A stretch of DNA of 64,000 bases, taken from the NCBI GenBank assembly GCA_028023455.1, contig JAQFVV010006216.1, positions 1,613,445 through 1,677,444 of the forward strand, read 5' to 3'. The notes beneath the pieces were generated by a model. It did not search any database. It saw only the letters and a program-made list of their open reading frames with translations, and was not told where the DNA came from. Source of the stretch: Epiperipatus broadwayi. Lineage: Eukaryota; Onychophora; Udeonychophora; Euonychophora; Peripatidae. Shown in pieces: positions 1 through 14,502 of this stretch (position 1 is its first letter; every line of letters starts with the position of its first letter). Position numbers and translations under genes: made by a program.

Positions 1-1888
1 AAACACAGTGGCTGTTTTCAATTAACTTTAATCCGTTTGAAAACAAGCTGGAAATTTCTATCAAAGTGTGATTTTCATGTTTTTACATTAATCTTTGGAA
101 TTTGACCAAAGGTGTGATAATCCTTTAGAATTTTTAATCTACAAAGATTTTTAACTACATAGTAGAAATGAAAACAAGCATTAATTAAAAAAAGATATTT
201 TATACAAGTATTAATTAAAATATTTTAAAAATAGACATTGTTTTCAAAAGTATCAAAAAAAAACAAGCTTATATTTAAATTTCAAAATCAGAATTACAAA
301 TAATATTTATCAGACCTTTTTAAAATATTTAATTTTACAATAAAATATTATTCTAAATCAGTGTTATTATTTATTTAGTTCTACTTTTCCTTTATTTTAC
401 GTATATATATATACACACATACACTATATTAGTGTATGCTATGTAAGCCAACTGGTTACATTATATATGCAACAACAACATTAATGCTAGGGACAGATTA
501 AATATAACAAAAAGTACAATTCGTATACGAAAAAAAATATATTAATAGTAGTCGTAGCAAATAAAGTAGATCAGGTAAAAAAAAAAAATCCTTCTCTATA
601 CTTATATTCTAATGTACATTTATACTTAAAAATATATTAAAACATATTCATCTGAAAATTTATAGTGATGGCAATATATTTGTAAGTAAATGTTGGACTT
701 TTTCCCCCCCCTGTTTTCTAATTTTAAAATTTTAAAAAAAAAAACATCAAATTTTAAAGATTTTTTGCCAAAAATTTCTTTCAAAAATCTTATTCTTTAG
801 TCTTCTTTAAATATTGCTGGAATAATCAGTGGCAATCAAAATGTTTCGAGATTCATGTTTACTTAATTTAAAGGGATAGTCTAATCTACTATATCTATAA
901 TAAATCTCTTGATTTCTCCATTCGTATCTTTTAAAGGCAGATTATAACTAGTTTCATAACAATATTGATTATCATACTAAATAACTTAAGAGTCATTTTC
1001 ATATTAACAGCTTCTTTAAATTTTCTTCTTTTTACTTTTTCCTCTCTACTCAACATTGTTTGTGTTTTCATGATCAAATATATGATCACTGGTACATATA
1101 TAGACTGCTACTTTAGATATGTCTATATCTCCTGATTAATCATTGTGTGATGTTTTTTTAAACATTATGTTAAATTCATTATTCATAAATCTAAAGATCA
1201 CTGGTTTAATTCTTAAGCTAATAATATCATTGATCAAGCCATGAATTCCTAAAGAAAAAAAAAAAAATAACATTTTTCAACATATTATCTGTATTTGAAA
1301 AAATAATAAGCAAACATTGACTTTTTCAAAAACATTTAACAATGAAAAAAAAAAAACAGACGATGGAAATAATCCAACACATAATTAGAAATATATTAAA
1401 ACAATTTATGTTTTAATTACATCAGAGTATTTGGTGCCATTTTTAAAAAAAACTAACTTGACATATACTTTTTACAATAACTTTAGTTTTAATAATGTTA
1501 GAGCAAAATGCTATATGTTAACAGAAAATAGAAAAAGAATAAAAACAATAATTCTAAGACAAATAGTGATTACCATTAAACAAAGTAATAAAAAAAAATT
1601 TCAACATCTGAAAAAATTATTACTTTATTGTTTGTTCATAATTTTTAAATTATCATTAAGTAAATTTAAAATTACATCATCATTGATAATTTCTTTGTAT
1701 TCGTCACAAAATTCTTATTGAAACTATATATAATACTTCTTACCAGAGATAATCCATAACATCAGAACTTAAAAAAGTACTAACATAAGAATTCATTTTT
1801 ATCTTGTACCCCAAAAGTAAAAAAAATCTTAAAAAATCTATAAGAAAAAAGATTCATCCTAATAAAAGATACAAAATAAATCATTTCC
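1..1888. other. AT-rich unassigned DNA
   Basis: No coding region or recognisable element is visible. The stretch holds many poly-A/T runs and short open frames whose composition is just that of AT-rich DNA (rich in K, N, I, F). The 96-codon frame at 1431-1721 has no recognisable motif and is treated as chance. Confidence 0.6.
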
Positions 1889-2325
1889 AGAAGGTGGACA
1901 TCATGTGATGTTTAGTGGTTTAACACCAATCCTGCCTAATAGGATAGTGGTGGCTATGTTTGTTAAAGAGCCAAAGACACCAAAGTGTATGGGTGCTGAA
2001 CTGAATTCAGACCCATATGACTATATAAGTTACTGAGCTTGAAAATATTATTGTGTTTTCAATTTCATTCTTATAGTTTTGTAGTTAAGTAGAGATAAAA
2101 GGTGGCTGCTGGAGGGTTGCATTATATCCTAAGATCTCGGTGCAGTGCTCTCAGATCCAAAGCTCCTTACTGATGAAGGCCACAAGCCAGAAACTAGTCT
2201 GGGGATATTGGATGAGTAGGCACTAGATAGAGATTTTATGCAGAAGCCTTATGGCATCCATTGATTACTCTGGTTGGCACAGAGTGGACTACTGTATGGA
2301 GAGTTTTGCCTTGTTTAAGCTTCAA
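1889..2325 (+). repeat. ~390-bp interspersed repeat, copy 1
   Basis: This block matches sequence at 4593-5590 and 25317-25468 by eye. Shared landmarks are the 'catgtgatgtttagtggttta' type start, a 'gaaactagtctgggga' segment, and an end near 'ctgtatggagagttttgcc'. A short reading frame around 1905-2035 (HVMFSGL... ending near SDPYDY) is similar at the protein level to the frame on the minus strand at 4823-5062 (HVMFNGL... SDLYDY), which hints that the repeat derives from coding sequence. I do not recognise the family. Confidence 0.7.
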
Positions 2326-2339
2326 TTGGCTTCTTGTTT

Positions 2340-4592
2340 ATACAAAAAATTGAAATTGAAGGCTACTGTATGCATCAATGATAAAATAAGTTTCCTCTCT
2401 TCACTTTATATTTTTTTGAATACCAGTGATATTTATATTTTTGTACATACCAGTAATGCTATCTTTTTATGTTTTGAATGATAAAATAATTTTATAAATG
2501 CTATACCTTGAAATTATTATATTTATTGACAAGGAAACAATTGGATAGTTAAAGACTTTATTATACATATTATTTTAATTAATGGAAATTTATGTAGCTG
2601 AATGCCATGATAAAATATCTGCTCTTTAGAATAAAATTATATCTGAATAAAGATAAAACATAATTGTTGAATTTACGAGATTAAAGAGCATACTACTAAT
2701 AAAAAAAAAACATATTTTGGTTAGTATGCCTTATTATTTTAAATTCTTTAGTTAAATAATTAATATTTATTTATTAATTGCCAATTTTTTTCAAGAAGTT
2801 AATGTCTTTAAATGATGGTATTATAAATGAAAACATTATAAAAAATACTTTATTGGATCTGCTTTAAAATTTAAAGAAGGAAATATATTTCTCAACATAT
2901 TGGCTCAAAATTATTAAATATATTCATTTTTCAAGAATTTCATTTTATTATTTATTGCTATGCTCCAGAGATATTATTGATTTGAATTTTGCTCTTAAAT
3001 TTATCATGCTCAGTTCTCCTGAATATTTTCTCTTTGTTTTAATTATCAGTATATGTGGCTGCATAAAATAATATATATCTTCAGCATTTATCACCAAAGA
3101 AGGATTTGTAAGTAGGGACTTTATAATTGAGAGATAGTATGTTAAATGAAAGAACTTACTAAAAGTATCAAAGTTACAGAAGGTTTTGTTATCCATTAAA
3201 TGTTAGTACTATTATTTTTAAAAACTGTAATACACAATTTTCCTCCATATTATTATTCTTTTTTGTTTTGGTAATCATTATGATTATTTTGTAAGACATC
3301 TTGACACTTGTCTTTTGAATGTTCTTAATGCTAATAAATATTATTTTTATTAACAATTTAAGCTTACTTGCATTTTATCATTATCTGCATTCTTTCAGAA
3401 GTGTAATAATATGTATCACACAATTATATTTATTTATTATGCATTGAGAATATATGAATACAAAGAATTTGCCAACAAAGTCATTTTATTTAAACTATAT
3501 TTCTGATGTTAAAAGAACATCAAACAGAAAGTTTTTTAATTTAATTAAAAATATTTATCTATTTGATATAAGATCACTTTAGTCAATTTTATTTATGTGG
3601 AAGATCATTTTGCTTTATTTGGAAGATTACTTGATTTTATTAATTATCAATTTAAGATAATATAATTGCTTGACTTTATTTTTAAAGAGATTAAAAGCAA
3701 ACCTATTTTCGTGATATTTTGGGTAATCATAAATTCCCTTATCTACTCATAAATGCCATTTTAGTGTATTATTTTTATTTTAAATAAAGACTTTTTCACA
3801 TTTAATATTTATTATAAAATTTATAATTGTAATTTAGCAAGATATCTTAAAGTCAAGAGTATGTTTATTGCTTTGTTAGGATTACATTCTTTGTTAGGTT
3901 TAAAAAAAGTAAAGAGAAAAACAAAATTATAAATTATGACATTATTCATTATATAAGAACCCTAAGACTTACTTATTTTATTTATATAATTATTTGAAAA
4001 AGAATTATTACATGTAAGATCACATTATTTTATAAAAGATCTATGTGGCAAAATAAAAAATATGTGTTGATTTAATGAAAGAAAGAACATCATGTTATAT
4101 CTGATCATTGTAGAAAGATAACCATGGTAATCATAAGATGTAGTTGTGTTTTGAGGATCTATTGTGAAAGTTTTAAAAGTAACCAAACCATTATGTTCCA
4201 TATGCATTAAACATTAAGAACTGTTATATTTTAAAAGAGAGTATGAGAATCCTCCTTTTTTTAATTTGCTGTGTTATTCCATATTATTAATGCATATTAT
4301 TCTTATTTACTCTTTTTATTAGTATAAGTGTTCTCGAGCTAGCTCAAGTTTATTAATATTGTCAGTTTGTATATATTTTTAAGGTTTATTATTGATTATC
4401 CAATTATAATTGCTACCTTAGATCGTTTAACGATGAAAGTTATGTCAAATGATAATACTTAGGTTAAATTTCTTTGAATGTAGCTAAATATTTAACTTTG
4501 TAAAATTGATTATAATTTCTATTTGTTTGACACTATTGTGAATGACTAATCTAATGCCATATATGTAATAACTAATAAATATATTTCAAATT
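2340..4592. other. AT-rich unassigned DNA
   Basis: I see no gene or element here. The small open frames are short and compositionally AT-driven. Confidence 0.55.
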
Positions 4593-5050
4593 AAACCACT
4601 AAACATCACATATTCACCATTCTTATGCTTACACAAACTGTTGTAACAGAGGCAAAATTCTCCATGCAGTAGTGCCACCCAGTGCAATCCAGAGTAGTCA
4701 ATGAATGCAAGAAGGTTTGTGCATAAAATCACTATCTAGTGCCTTCTCGTCCAATATTCCGAGACTAGTTTCTAGGTTGTGCCTTATATCAGTAAAAAGC
4801 TTTGTATTTGAAAGCAATGCATCTAGATCTTAGTTAACTCTAAAGCTATGAGTTCAAAATGGAAACATGTATAATCATATAGATCAGAACCCATTTCAGC
4901 ATCTATACTTTTGATGTTTTTTGGTTCTTTAATAACCATTATCACCATCATCCTATTTTTCAGGATTGGTATTAAACCATTAAACATCACATGATCACTA
5001 TTCCCCATGATTACACACAAGCTGCTATAATAGAGGCAATATCTAAAATC
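4593..5050 (-). repeat. ~390-bp repeat, copy 2 (minus-strand arm)
   Basis: Read on the minus strand, this is a little over one unit of the same repeat as at 1889. It starts near 'cctctattatagcagcttgtg' and returns to the equivalent 'cctctgttacaacagtttgtg' about 390 bp later, so the repeat is organised in tandem with a period near 390 bp. It directly abuts a plus-strand arm (5051-5590), forming an inverted junction near 5045. The minus-strand frame at 4823-5062 is the coding-like part shared with copy 1. Confidence 0.7.
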
Positions 5051-5590
5051 CAAACTTCTCACTGATCAAAATCACAAGCTAGAAACTAATTTGGAGATAG
5101 TAAATGAGAAGTATTAGATAGGGGTTTTATGCAAAAACCTTCTTGCATCCAATAATTACTCTGGCTTGCACTGGTTGCACTACTGTATGGAGAGTTTTTC
5201 CTCTGTTTACAACAGCTTTTGTAAGCATAGGTAATGGTGATCACGTCATATAACACCAAAATATATAGATGCTGAACTGGGTTCAGATGTATTTGCCTGC
5301 ACAAGCAAATGAGCGTGGATTGAATACATTATTGTGTTTTCATTAGGACTTGTAGATTTATAGTTAACTAAAAAGGAAATGAATGGCTGCTAGAGGATCG
5401 CATTAGATCCTAAAATCTAACTGCATTGCTCTCAGATCCAAGGCTCCATACTGATGAAAATCACAAGCTAGAAACTAGTCTGGGGATATTGGATGAATAG
5501 GCACTAGATAGGGATTTTATGCACAAACCTTCTTGCATCAATTGATTAATGTGGCTTGCACTGATGGCTCTACTGCATGGAGAATTATAT
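5051..5590 (+). repeat. ~390-bp repeat, copy 3 (plus-strand arm)
   Basis: Roughly 1.4 units lie in the plus orientation. The segment 'atcacaagctagaaacta' occurs at about 5066 and again at about 5458, a spacing of about 392 bp that confirms the tandem period. It ends in 'ctgcatggagaatta' before ordinary AT-rich DNA. Its left edge joins the minus-strand arm head to head. Confidence 0.7.
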
Positions 5591-8500
5591 TTTTCTCTTT
5601 TTGTAAATTTTGTTTTTAATTTTACAATTATTTTATTGACGTGACGTTTAATTCATCAATAAAAAAATTAAATTGAAGAATTATAATTTTTTGAAATTTA
5701 TTTTTGTTCTAGATTCACAAATAGGCTTTATTTTTAAAAATACTAAATTTTAGTTATCCATATTAAATAAACATCTTTGAACTTAAAATATAAAATTAAC
5801 TATAGATTAGTTGTTGTACCATTTATCTATCATAAGAATATTTTTTTTATCTGATCGAAGTTATAATTTATTAATACTGTAGATTTTATTCATAATTATG
5901 TTAAATATTGTTGCTGTTTTTTGAGAACTGAGAATAATTTTATTGAATATTGCTACTATTTTTTTTCAGTGCCATGAACCATATTTTAAGTTAAAAATAA
6001 ATGCAAATATTTTTTATTTTAAAATTTGTCGTCAATTGTATGGTAGTGTTTTCCCACTTCACAATGAATTGAATTGTAAATCTTATTTTGGATATAATTA
6101 TCTTGTTTATTATGTAGAAAAATATATTTTAAGAAAATATAGGAAAAATAAATATTTTTCAATTGAAAGAATATATATATATATTAAATGGCTAATGATT
6201 TTTTTTTTTAATTTATCATTTTCAATTGACAAATGAAAACAACTTTCTACTTGAAATAATATTAATACGTAAGACTTTACAGTAACTATTTTTGTACATA
6301 ACATTGTTTCAATTATTTTTATAAAGATGTTCTTCCTCTTCTTTTTTTATTTTTAAACAGTCTTCATAGTTGAGACCAAAATGAATTACTTATTTACATT
6401 TAAAGTATGCTGTGATTGCACTATTTTGACAGATTAAAATATGATCAACAGCATGTTTATAATATTTTGAAGGATAAAATATAAACATTTTGATTTAGTA
6501 ATATGGTTTAAAAAAATTCAAGTGTTTTGCGACCAATTGTGAAATTTTTTTTTTTTCTATATTTTGAGGATGGATGGTTATCAGTTTAGAAATTTGAATC
6601 AATTTATCTAAAAAAAATTCTCATTTAAAAGACAAAACATTTATTTATTTATTTAGAATATGATTTTTAAAAAAAAAACAGCCTGAATATTAACTATATC
6701 ATCATAAGAGGTTCATCAAGATGAAATCTGGTTATAATGTGGAGACAATTCACATTGGACACAATTCAGACTTCTTTGAGAGGCTATAATAGTTAGTAAG
6801 ATAAAAGGTAGGCTAACATAACAATATAATTATTTTTATCTAATGGAATTCAATCCAAGACTGGATTATATCAAATTTATTGTGTAGAAGTGAGACATTG
6901 ATCCTCTCTTAGAAATATTATCAAAGTAGGCCCTTTTTAATGAAAGTTTTATAATATTGTGAGAAAATTTAATGATAAGTTTTAGAGAACCAATTTATAT
7001 GTTCTTCAGATTTGTGTTTGTGATAATATTAGTTTCACAGTTATGAGGTATATGTTTATTGACATATTTATATGGAATTGATGAAAAAGGAGACACTTCC
7101 CAAAAATATTTCTTGCAAATATAATCATTGTCTTTAAGAGAAAATACAGTCTTCATTTACTTCAAAAAATTATTTAAAGTGCATTATATAAAAGTTCATT
7201 ATTATCTCCTTTTATTAAAAGGATGTTATGAGAAAACAATACAATAGGTACACCAGCTAAAACAATAAAAGAAATTGTCAAAAAAAGTAAAGGTCTTGTA
7301 TGGTTCATAACGTGATTTGTAAAATTATTTAATTTTTGTCTTTTTTGTGTGTGTTTAGAATGATATAATATTGAATGATATATAAAACAATATTAAAAAT
7401 CCCACTAAAAATGAAAAATACTACATGAAAAAGCATTTTTATTCTAGTCTCTTATTAGCTTGTGAAGAATATAAATGACTTTTTTTAAAATTTAATTTTT
7501 AACGATGAATAAATAGATCTCATTTACTCCTCTGTAATTGTGCAATTAGCTGTGTTAGCTATTATCTAACAATCTAGATGTTTTTAAAATTTTTAAAAAT
7601 TCTCAGTATCCTAATTAATTAGCAATTTTTTATTTAAGTTTAAATAGAGGATTGTACAAAGGATTGTACAAATGACCATTGAATGCACAAACAACATTGT
7701 GCATGTATTTTTTCTTAAAAAAAACCTATATTGCTAAAATGTCAATGAGTATTACAACATAAATAGACTTTTTGTAAACTCTTCAAATTAAAGAGCACTT
7801 CAAAATAATCATAGACAGAATAAAGTACTAGTAAGCAAAGACTATTAATAAATGATATTGGTAAGAATTCATTTACTTTTATTTAAAAATCAAAAGAATA
7901 GTGCTGCATTATATTTCCAAAATGATGAGATGTATACACTTTCAGAATAATAGCATCCTTAGGATTGCCTGTTTACTATTTACTTGTTTCTTATGTTTAC
8001 TGCATTTAAAACAAGTAATAATGCTAAATATAAATTTAAAAAAAAATAAGAATGCAATTTTGTTGGTGGTTATAAGAAATATACACATTCTACTTTAAAG
8101 TAAAGATAATTTTAAACATTAGCAATTAATAAATAACTTGGAGTGTTAAGCTTTAATCAGGAAGAATTACAAAATCTTGGCTAGGTTTACACAAGAACAA
8201 TATGCATACTGCTATTAAATTCTTTGCTTAGATATAAGCCAATTTAAATTATTAGTTTCAAATTACAAATCTTTTTAATTGGGTAAACTTTAAGATTTTA
8301 TAAATAAAACTATATTGCAATACTATTAGATTAAACAATCTTTGGTGGTATTATCTTAAATATTGAAGACCTAATTTTAAAGCTTAAACTCATTTTTAAA
8401 GTTCTTTTCTGATATTTAAATTTAATAAAATATATCAAGTAAACTACGATGATTTCAACTTCAATACACTCATTAACACTTTAAGTCATTAATAATTTTA

Positions 8501-9190
8501 TAAGTGAATATTTAAAATTATAAAATAGTTACTTATGGGATTTAAACATTACAGAATTACATTTAAAGATTATTTTTAAGCTATGTATATTATAATAATC
8601 ATTCTAAATATGGCTAATCAATTACATAAACACTTAATTATTATTTAAAAACAAAATTTATTTATTGGAAAATTAAACTATTATTCTTTTTTAATATGAC
8701 ATTATGAAACTTGATATTCAGCTTTACTGTAAAAGCTGAGGATCACAATAAATAACAAGAATGACGTAGGGTAAGGTATCAAAACTGTCAACATGGATGA
8801 GGAAACTTAGGTCTTAATATCTCTATAGCATCAAGAAAATATTATTATCTGGAAATTAGAAAATATATAATTGGGCTAGGGATAATCTTTAGTAATAAAT
8901 GATTAATAATAAATCATTAATATATTTCTATAAAATGGTTTGTATCAAAACTGTGAATTTAGAAAGTTTGACACTTGTAATCAAACTATAGTAAATTGAA
9001 ATAATGCTAACAATAATGGCATCATTAAAAAAAGATTGAATAGTGTCCAAGTACCTAATTATTAGAATATATAAATGAAATAATTTTCAAATATTATTAG
9101 CAGTTGTTATAACGCAATTTTTGAAGCTTAGAAAGAATAATTATGATTAAAATAATCTGCGCCGAAAATGCATTAATCTAAATAAAATTG
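5591..9190. other. AT-rich unassigned DNA
   Basis: No supported gene or named element. The open frames at 5943-6236 and 7901-8098 are K/N/I/F/Y-rich and lack motifs. Confidence 0.55.
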
Positions 9191-9374
9191 TTTCCTATTT
9201 TATACCTTAAAGCATATATATATATATATATGCTACAAGCATAAAGCTATATATATATATGTTTCCTATTTTATACCTTAAAGCATATATATATATATAT
9301 ATTACAAGCATAAAGCTAAACTAGTCAATATATAATTAAAATTACCCCAAATCCAAAATTCAACTAGACCAGCA
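9191..9374. repeat. TA-linked tandem block, also present at 37863
   Basis: Two near-identical units (9191-9248 and 9262-9317) read 'tttcctattttataccttaa', then (TA)n, then 'acaagcataaagct'. The sequence after the second unit (9301-9374) aligns by eye to 37863-37937: both have 'agcataaagctaaa', then 'tagtca', then a 'caact' segment. This is a dispersed repeat linked to (TA)n. The family is unknown. Confidence 0.65.
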
Positions 9375-12300
9375 TAAAAATAATATTAAAACACAACCAA
9401 AGGTTTCACTTCAGACTTCTCAAGTGTAAAGAACTACAAAAACTATACAATATATATATATTCTAACCTAAAAAAAGAAAGAGAGAAATTCCTAACTAAT
9501 CTTAAATCCGTTCGGAAGGAAGGCCTCAACCTTCCGACTACGCTTCGTATATGCCGGGTAATAAACTTTACCCAACTTAATAATAATATGTTAGGTTAGT
9601 TCTATAATAATTCATCTACAGCGATATGCAGTTCAGACAGAGATAGAATTAAAAAAAAATATCATTGATAAAATAAATTTAAAAAGAAAATTATTAATAA
9701 ACTACCATTCTTTCTCTGTCCAAAACACATTCTCTGGGCTGTAAGTACGTGCACTGTTCGACAATGATGATGATGATTTTTCATGTCATTGTTAGTATTA
9801 CTAACTAAAACAAAATATTCATTAATTTGCCAATATGATCTCAATATTTTTGGTTCTTATACAATTAGATGTTTCAATCTCTTAAGCCATGCCACGCCTG
9901 TAATATTGATCTGTATTTGATCAGTTATTAATTTAAGAGCACTTATAATAATGACACTAATCTCAGGGTTCTCTGTTATATTTAATAAAATTGCTCGGCA
10001 GTATTGTGTTGTCGCATGTGACTGACATTCTGGTCGGCTGTAGGAAATATTTACCTTATTTAAATTCCAGGTGTCTGCATCCACACATTAACTATTATAA
10101 TATTTAATGAGATGATCCCCATATTCAATAACAACGCATAATTTTGAATAATAAAGCCTTTTAAATCCAGAATCTCAGTCGGAATGATGAAAAGACAAGG
10201 GTGGTTTTGTGTCCTTCCATTATCCATGACAACACAATAATTTAACTAATATTTATTACTTATACACTTCCTTAAATGTGTATTCAACAATGTGCAACCA
10301 AAGATAGTAGTTTGGGAATAAAGTGATTTTACACACATATAAAATAAAATGAAATGTCTTGGTCTGAAGTTTTCAATTCCACAAATAATTCTTATTAAAA
10401 TATGATATAATGAAATATTTTGATCCGCTTACAATTGTCTATCTGGTGTTTTGAATTTAAGATTTCATAAATGATTTTGGACCCAAGAAAGTATTGCAAG
10501 TATTATGCCAATACACTTTTATTTAGCACATAAGAAAAATGACTCAAAACAACTTGTAACAAGACGATAATTTATTATTAACTTATAACAAAATTCTAAT
10601 TTTTTATTATGGTTTAACAAAAATATCTTTTATGATTAACATAATAAACAAACATATACAATTTATTCGATCCCATATGGATAAAACAAAATATAACTAA
10701 TATTAATTCATCTATACTTTTAGACTTGGATTTGAACTACCTCTTCATCTTCTTTTACATTTATGTAAAACTGAATATAACAAAATAAATAGTATTATCG
10801 ATACATCAACTCATTCGTTTAGTGTATCTTATATGAACGGTTACTTAAATTTATTGACTAACGATCTGTTTTAAAACAAAAATAATCTGATTCTAGGCAA
10901 TGCGTACAAACGATTTTTATTATCATATCTTTAATTAAATGATAGTTTTTATTTAGATAACTTACTATAATTTATGGGTTACGTATCAGAAGTTACACTT
11001 ATTATTTTAATGTTTACCTTAATAACAACTGAAGTTGTTATACACACTGTTTTTCTCAGTATAAGTTATATTGTGAGTGCTACTTAATCATTAACCTGAA
11101 TTAAACTTAGTATTTGAATCCTCTATTGGCAAATGAAAATTTTTAATCACGCAATTTTAAAACTTACTCTCTCCATTGACTTAAGTGTGGATTACCAGCA
11201 CTATTCAGTCGCACAATTCAGACATTGATCATATATACTAGCACGCTATTTATACTAAATGGAGCTTGAGGAATTAACCTCCAATATACCCGTTATCTTG
11301 CCATAACTTTCTAAACAAACACAATATTCAACACCTTCCGTGGTGGAATTATCTCTATTTTCTCATGAGGAATATGGAATAACACTGTAGGGCTGTAGAG
11401 TTAACTACTATATTAAAATAGTTTGGTGGGTCCTTGCCTCTTAATTGGGCATAATAGGAACACACACCAAATATAATCCTCTCCTGGGATTTTAACGAAT
11501 GAAATACACTAAATACTCTATAAAGTATTGATCGTCCTAACTATGAGAAGCGATCACTTGGGTTATAAACATACCCGAATACTAGATTTATCTATTCCCC
11601 TCATGGAAAATAAAGCTTTTGGGGAGATTATTTTCTATCCCACAAAATAGATACATTACAATTATTATTTAGGTGCATATTAAGCCTATACCGATGCTAT
11701 ATCAGGGCAAGACAAGCAAATACACTAATTACACTAAATTTATGTTCCGGGGTATACTTAGATCAGCGTCTGATATCAATGGATATCACAGAATACAATA
11801 ATAATTTTCACTTTTGCCAAAGAAATATTCAACAAATAATAGGAAGTATAGTATTTTGAACTAAACCAAGTGAATGCGTTAATAAAAAAAATAATTGGGA
11901 ATAAGTTCCTTAATTAACATAGTATAAATTTGTTTCATACTTTAAATAAGTAATATTTTGTATAGCACTTCTCTTTAATTACTTCTGATAATTTTAACTA
12001 GATATTTTGCCTATTGAGTATCTAAATTTTTATTCTTTTACGCATCTAACATCTAAATTTATACTCATAACTGCATGTCATAAGTAAACACATTTAAAAA
12101 AAAATATTTTTTTCATGTCAAATATAAATTTAACCTAGAATAATTACATAAAAACATACCTTTATGATTACAAGGTCATTTAAATATTACTTGAATATAG
12201 CCTTTAACCTGCTGATATAAAAAAAAATACACATAATTTTACAAATTAGTAAAAAAAAATCATTACTTAACAAGTGCTTATAATATCACTAAAAAAAAAA

Positions 12301-13990
12301 TGTTTTCCGTTGGGCACTTTATCCAGATGAAGAACTTGATCCATTCGTAGTTCACGAAGCAAATTTAAAACAAGAAACACATTTTATTATTTCATTTATA
12401 AAAAGTTGCCTTCATCCTGGTGCACTTAATAGTAGGCAAAGAAAACATAGCAGCGTGGATTTTAATTCTTTCTTGAATTAACTGCTATAATTATGGGATC
12501 CAAGAAAACAATACAGATTTTAACATTACAAATATTTGACGATAACGATCACATATACAATTCTTTTCTTTTTACGATTGGCGATACATATCATTTTTAG
12601 CTAGCTGGCTTATGAATAAAAGAATGCGCGACTTTTCCAAAATATTATTTTTATTGACTGCAGCTGACTTACGTGGATATAAAGTTTTAATGACTCCAAT
12701 TCATGTATAATATAACATATTATTTTATGGTTATAATTAAGTCACTAATGTTTATAGTTTTTATTCCTACTCTAGGAATTGTAATTTTTCTTTAATACTG
12801 AATTCTCCGTAAAATGCACACATACAAATTTTCCAATATTTGCCTTGAGAAAATTTATATTTCTTTTTTAAAAAATATGCAGGTGCATAAGTAAATATCA
12901 TTTATTATTTATATTATTTCTCGATAATTTTCAGTGAATAAAACAGATTTTAACGTGGGGAACTTGCATTATTTTCTAAAGCAGACAATTTCTGTTAGAA
13001 AGAGTGCAAAACTTTTTGGTTAACTTTCCTTGGCTTTTATAATATGTCTTTTAATTCTAATTTTTCGTTTATACCATGAAAAGATTATTAAATAGGGTAA
13101 AGTTAACAAATAATCAATTATTTCTTGGAAATTACTTATATTGCTTAGTTTAACTATAATGATATTTTCCGTGATCGCTGTAATCAATACGTTCACTTTG
13201 CACTTTTGCCGAAGATAGAACATTTTTACGTATAAAAAGCTTTAAAATAGGTAGAGCAACAGAAGCTTATGGATGTCTTATCAAAATATTTTAGCTAGAC
13301 ATTATATTGTTAAAATGTTAGTTGAATTATATTTATTTCTGCAATAAAAAATATAAAAATTTGTTACCGAATTTCAGCACTGCTTCCTCTTGTAAAACTT
13401 ATGTCAGACTAGATTTTCTACAAAGTTTAGCGGTCTTCTTTTAGCGACCTCTGACAGAAAAATAATTATTTAATTATACATAAACAAAGGAAAGAAAAAA
13501 AAAACTTATTACAGTTATATATTTCTGTATGAGTTAAATGGATTACAAGATAATTTGACAAATAATGAAAAATAATAAATATCTTTAACTAATAATGCTT
13601 ATTAGTGATGTATAATTTTGTATACATTATTATCTAAATAATTTTTAAAAAAAATTATCAGAAGTTACTGTGCTTTATGATAAGACATTCATCCACTCTC
13701 CCCTCTACCCATCCAAAATCAATTACTGTTTATGAGATGTGCTTTTATACTATATGAAATTGCTCTTATGGTTAATATATTTTAACTAAATTATTTATGC
13801 TCTTCTTCAAAATTACATTTGGATTACCAAATTTATTAGTTATTTGCTTAAAACACGTTACAGTGAGTAAATAGCATACTTTATTAATCACTTAATATTA
13901 TTATTATTTTACTTTTTATTTCTTAAAAAAGGATTGCATTGTTTTTCCCGTGGAAATAATGCTAAATAAACCCAGTGTCAATAACACTAG
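9375..13990. other. AT-rich unassigned DNA with short hairpins
   Basis: No coding region is supported. Composition is slightly less extreme around 9500-12500. Two small perfect hairpins lie at 9513-9536 (cggaagg / ccttccg) and 9556-9573 (gggtaa / ttaccc). Nothing else was recognised. Confidence 0.5.
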
Positions 13991-13995
13991 GTTAC

Positions 13996-14021
13996 AATAT
14001 ATATATATATATATATATATT
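13996..14021. repeat. (TA)n microsatellite
   Basis: A run of TA dinucleotides follows 'ggttaca'. It marks the 3' boundary of the minus-strand PLE fragment next to it. A 15-bp motif 'ttaaccattacccac' occurs twice, at 14021 and 14049. Confidence 0.9.
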
Positions 14022-14047
14022 AACCATTACCCACAATATATATAATA

Positions 14048-14425
14048 TTAACCATTACCCACAAATCCATTCACTTCCCATCCACCCTTAATATTAAAAG
14101 AACTCTTAAATAAGTTAATTGCTTCAGAATAATAAATTTTCAATAATAAAGATTCTTTAATTCTTCTTTTGATTTCATTTCTCTCAAAGAAAACAACCTT
14201 AGCTTCATCAAAATTAATAGTGTGGTCTGTATCTTTTTCATGGACACACAAAGTAGAACTAAGATATCTATTTTTAATTCTACTTTTATGAACCTTTATC
14301 CTTTCATTTAAACTCAAACTACTCTGACCTATGTAGACCTTCTTACAAATAAACAAGCGATAAAATATACTACACCAGGAATAGTCTTTCTATCAAGAAT
14401 TTCTTTTGTATTATTTAATAAAATA
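14048..14425 (-). pseudogene. Penelope-like element GIY-YIG endonuclease, broken
   Basis: The minus-strand frame at 14048-14356 encodes about 102 residues and starts at a TTG, so it is not a true start. It contains the YIG half of a GIY-YIG nuclease (YIGQS at residues 8-12), an Arg-rich helix (NERIKVHK), a C...H...DH zinc/histidine pattern around residues 37-45, and a KE pair near residue 68. The GVVYFI half of the motif lies upstream on the minus strand (about 14357-14385) in another frame, so at least one frameshift separates the two halves. No reverse transcriptase is attached; the fragment stops at a (TA)n tract at 14430. PLEs carry this nuclease at the C-terminus. Strong as a family call, dead as a gene. 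Confidence 0.75.
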
Positions 14426-14502
14426 TTCAATATATATATATATATGCCAGAAACACATATTAATAAAAGGTTTTTATAATTATTATTAATATAATATTAA
14501 AT

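Noticed and set aside
1431-1721. 96-codon open frame
   Set aside because: AT-driven composition, no motif, no supporting context.
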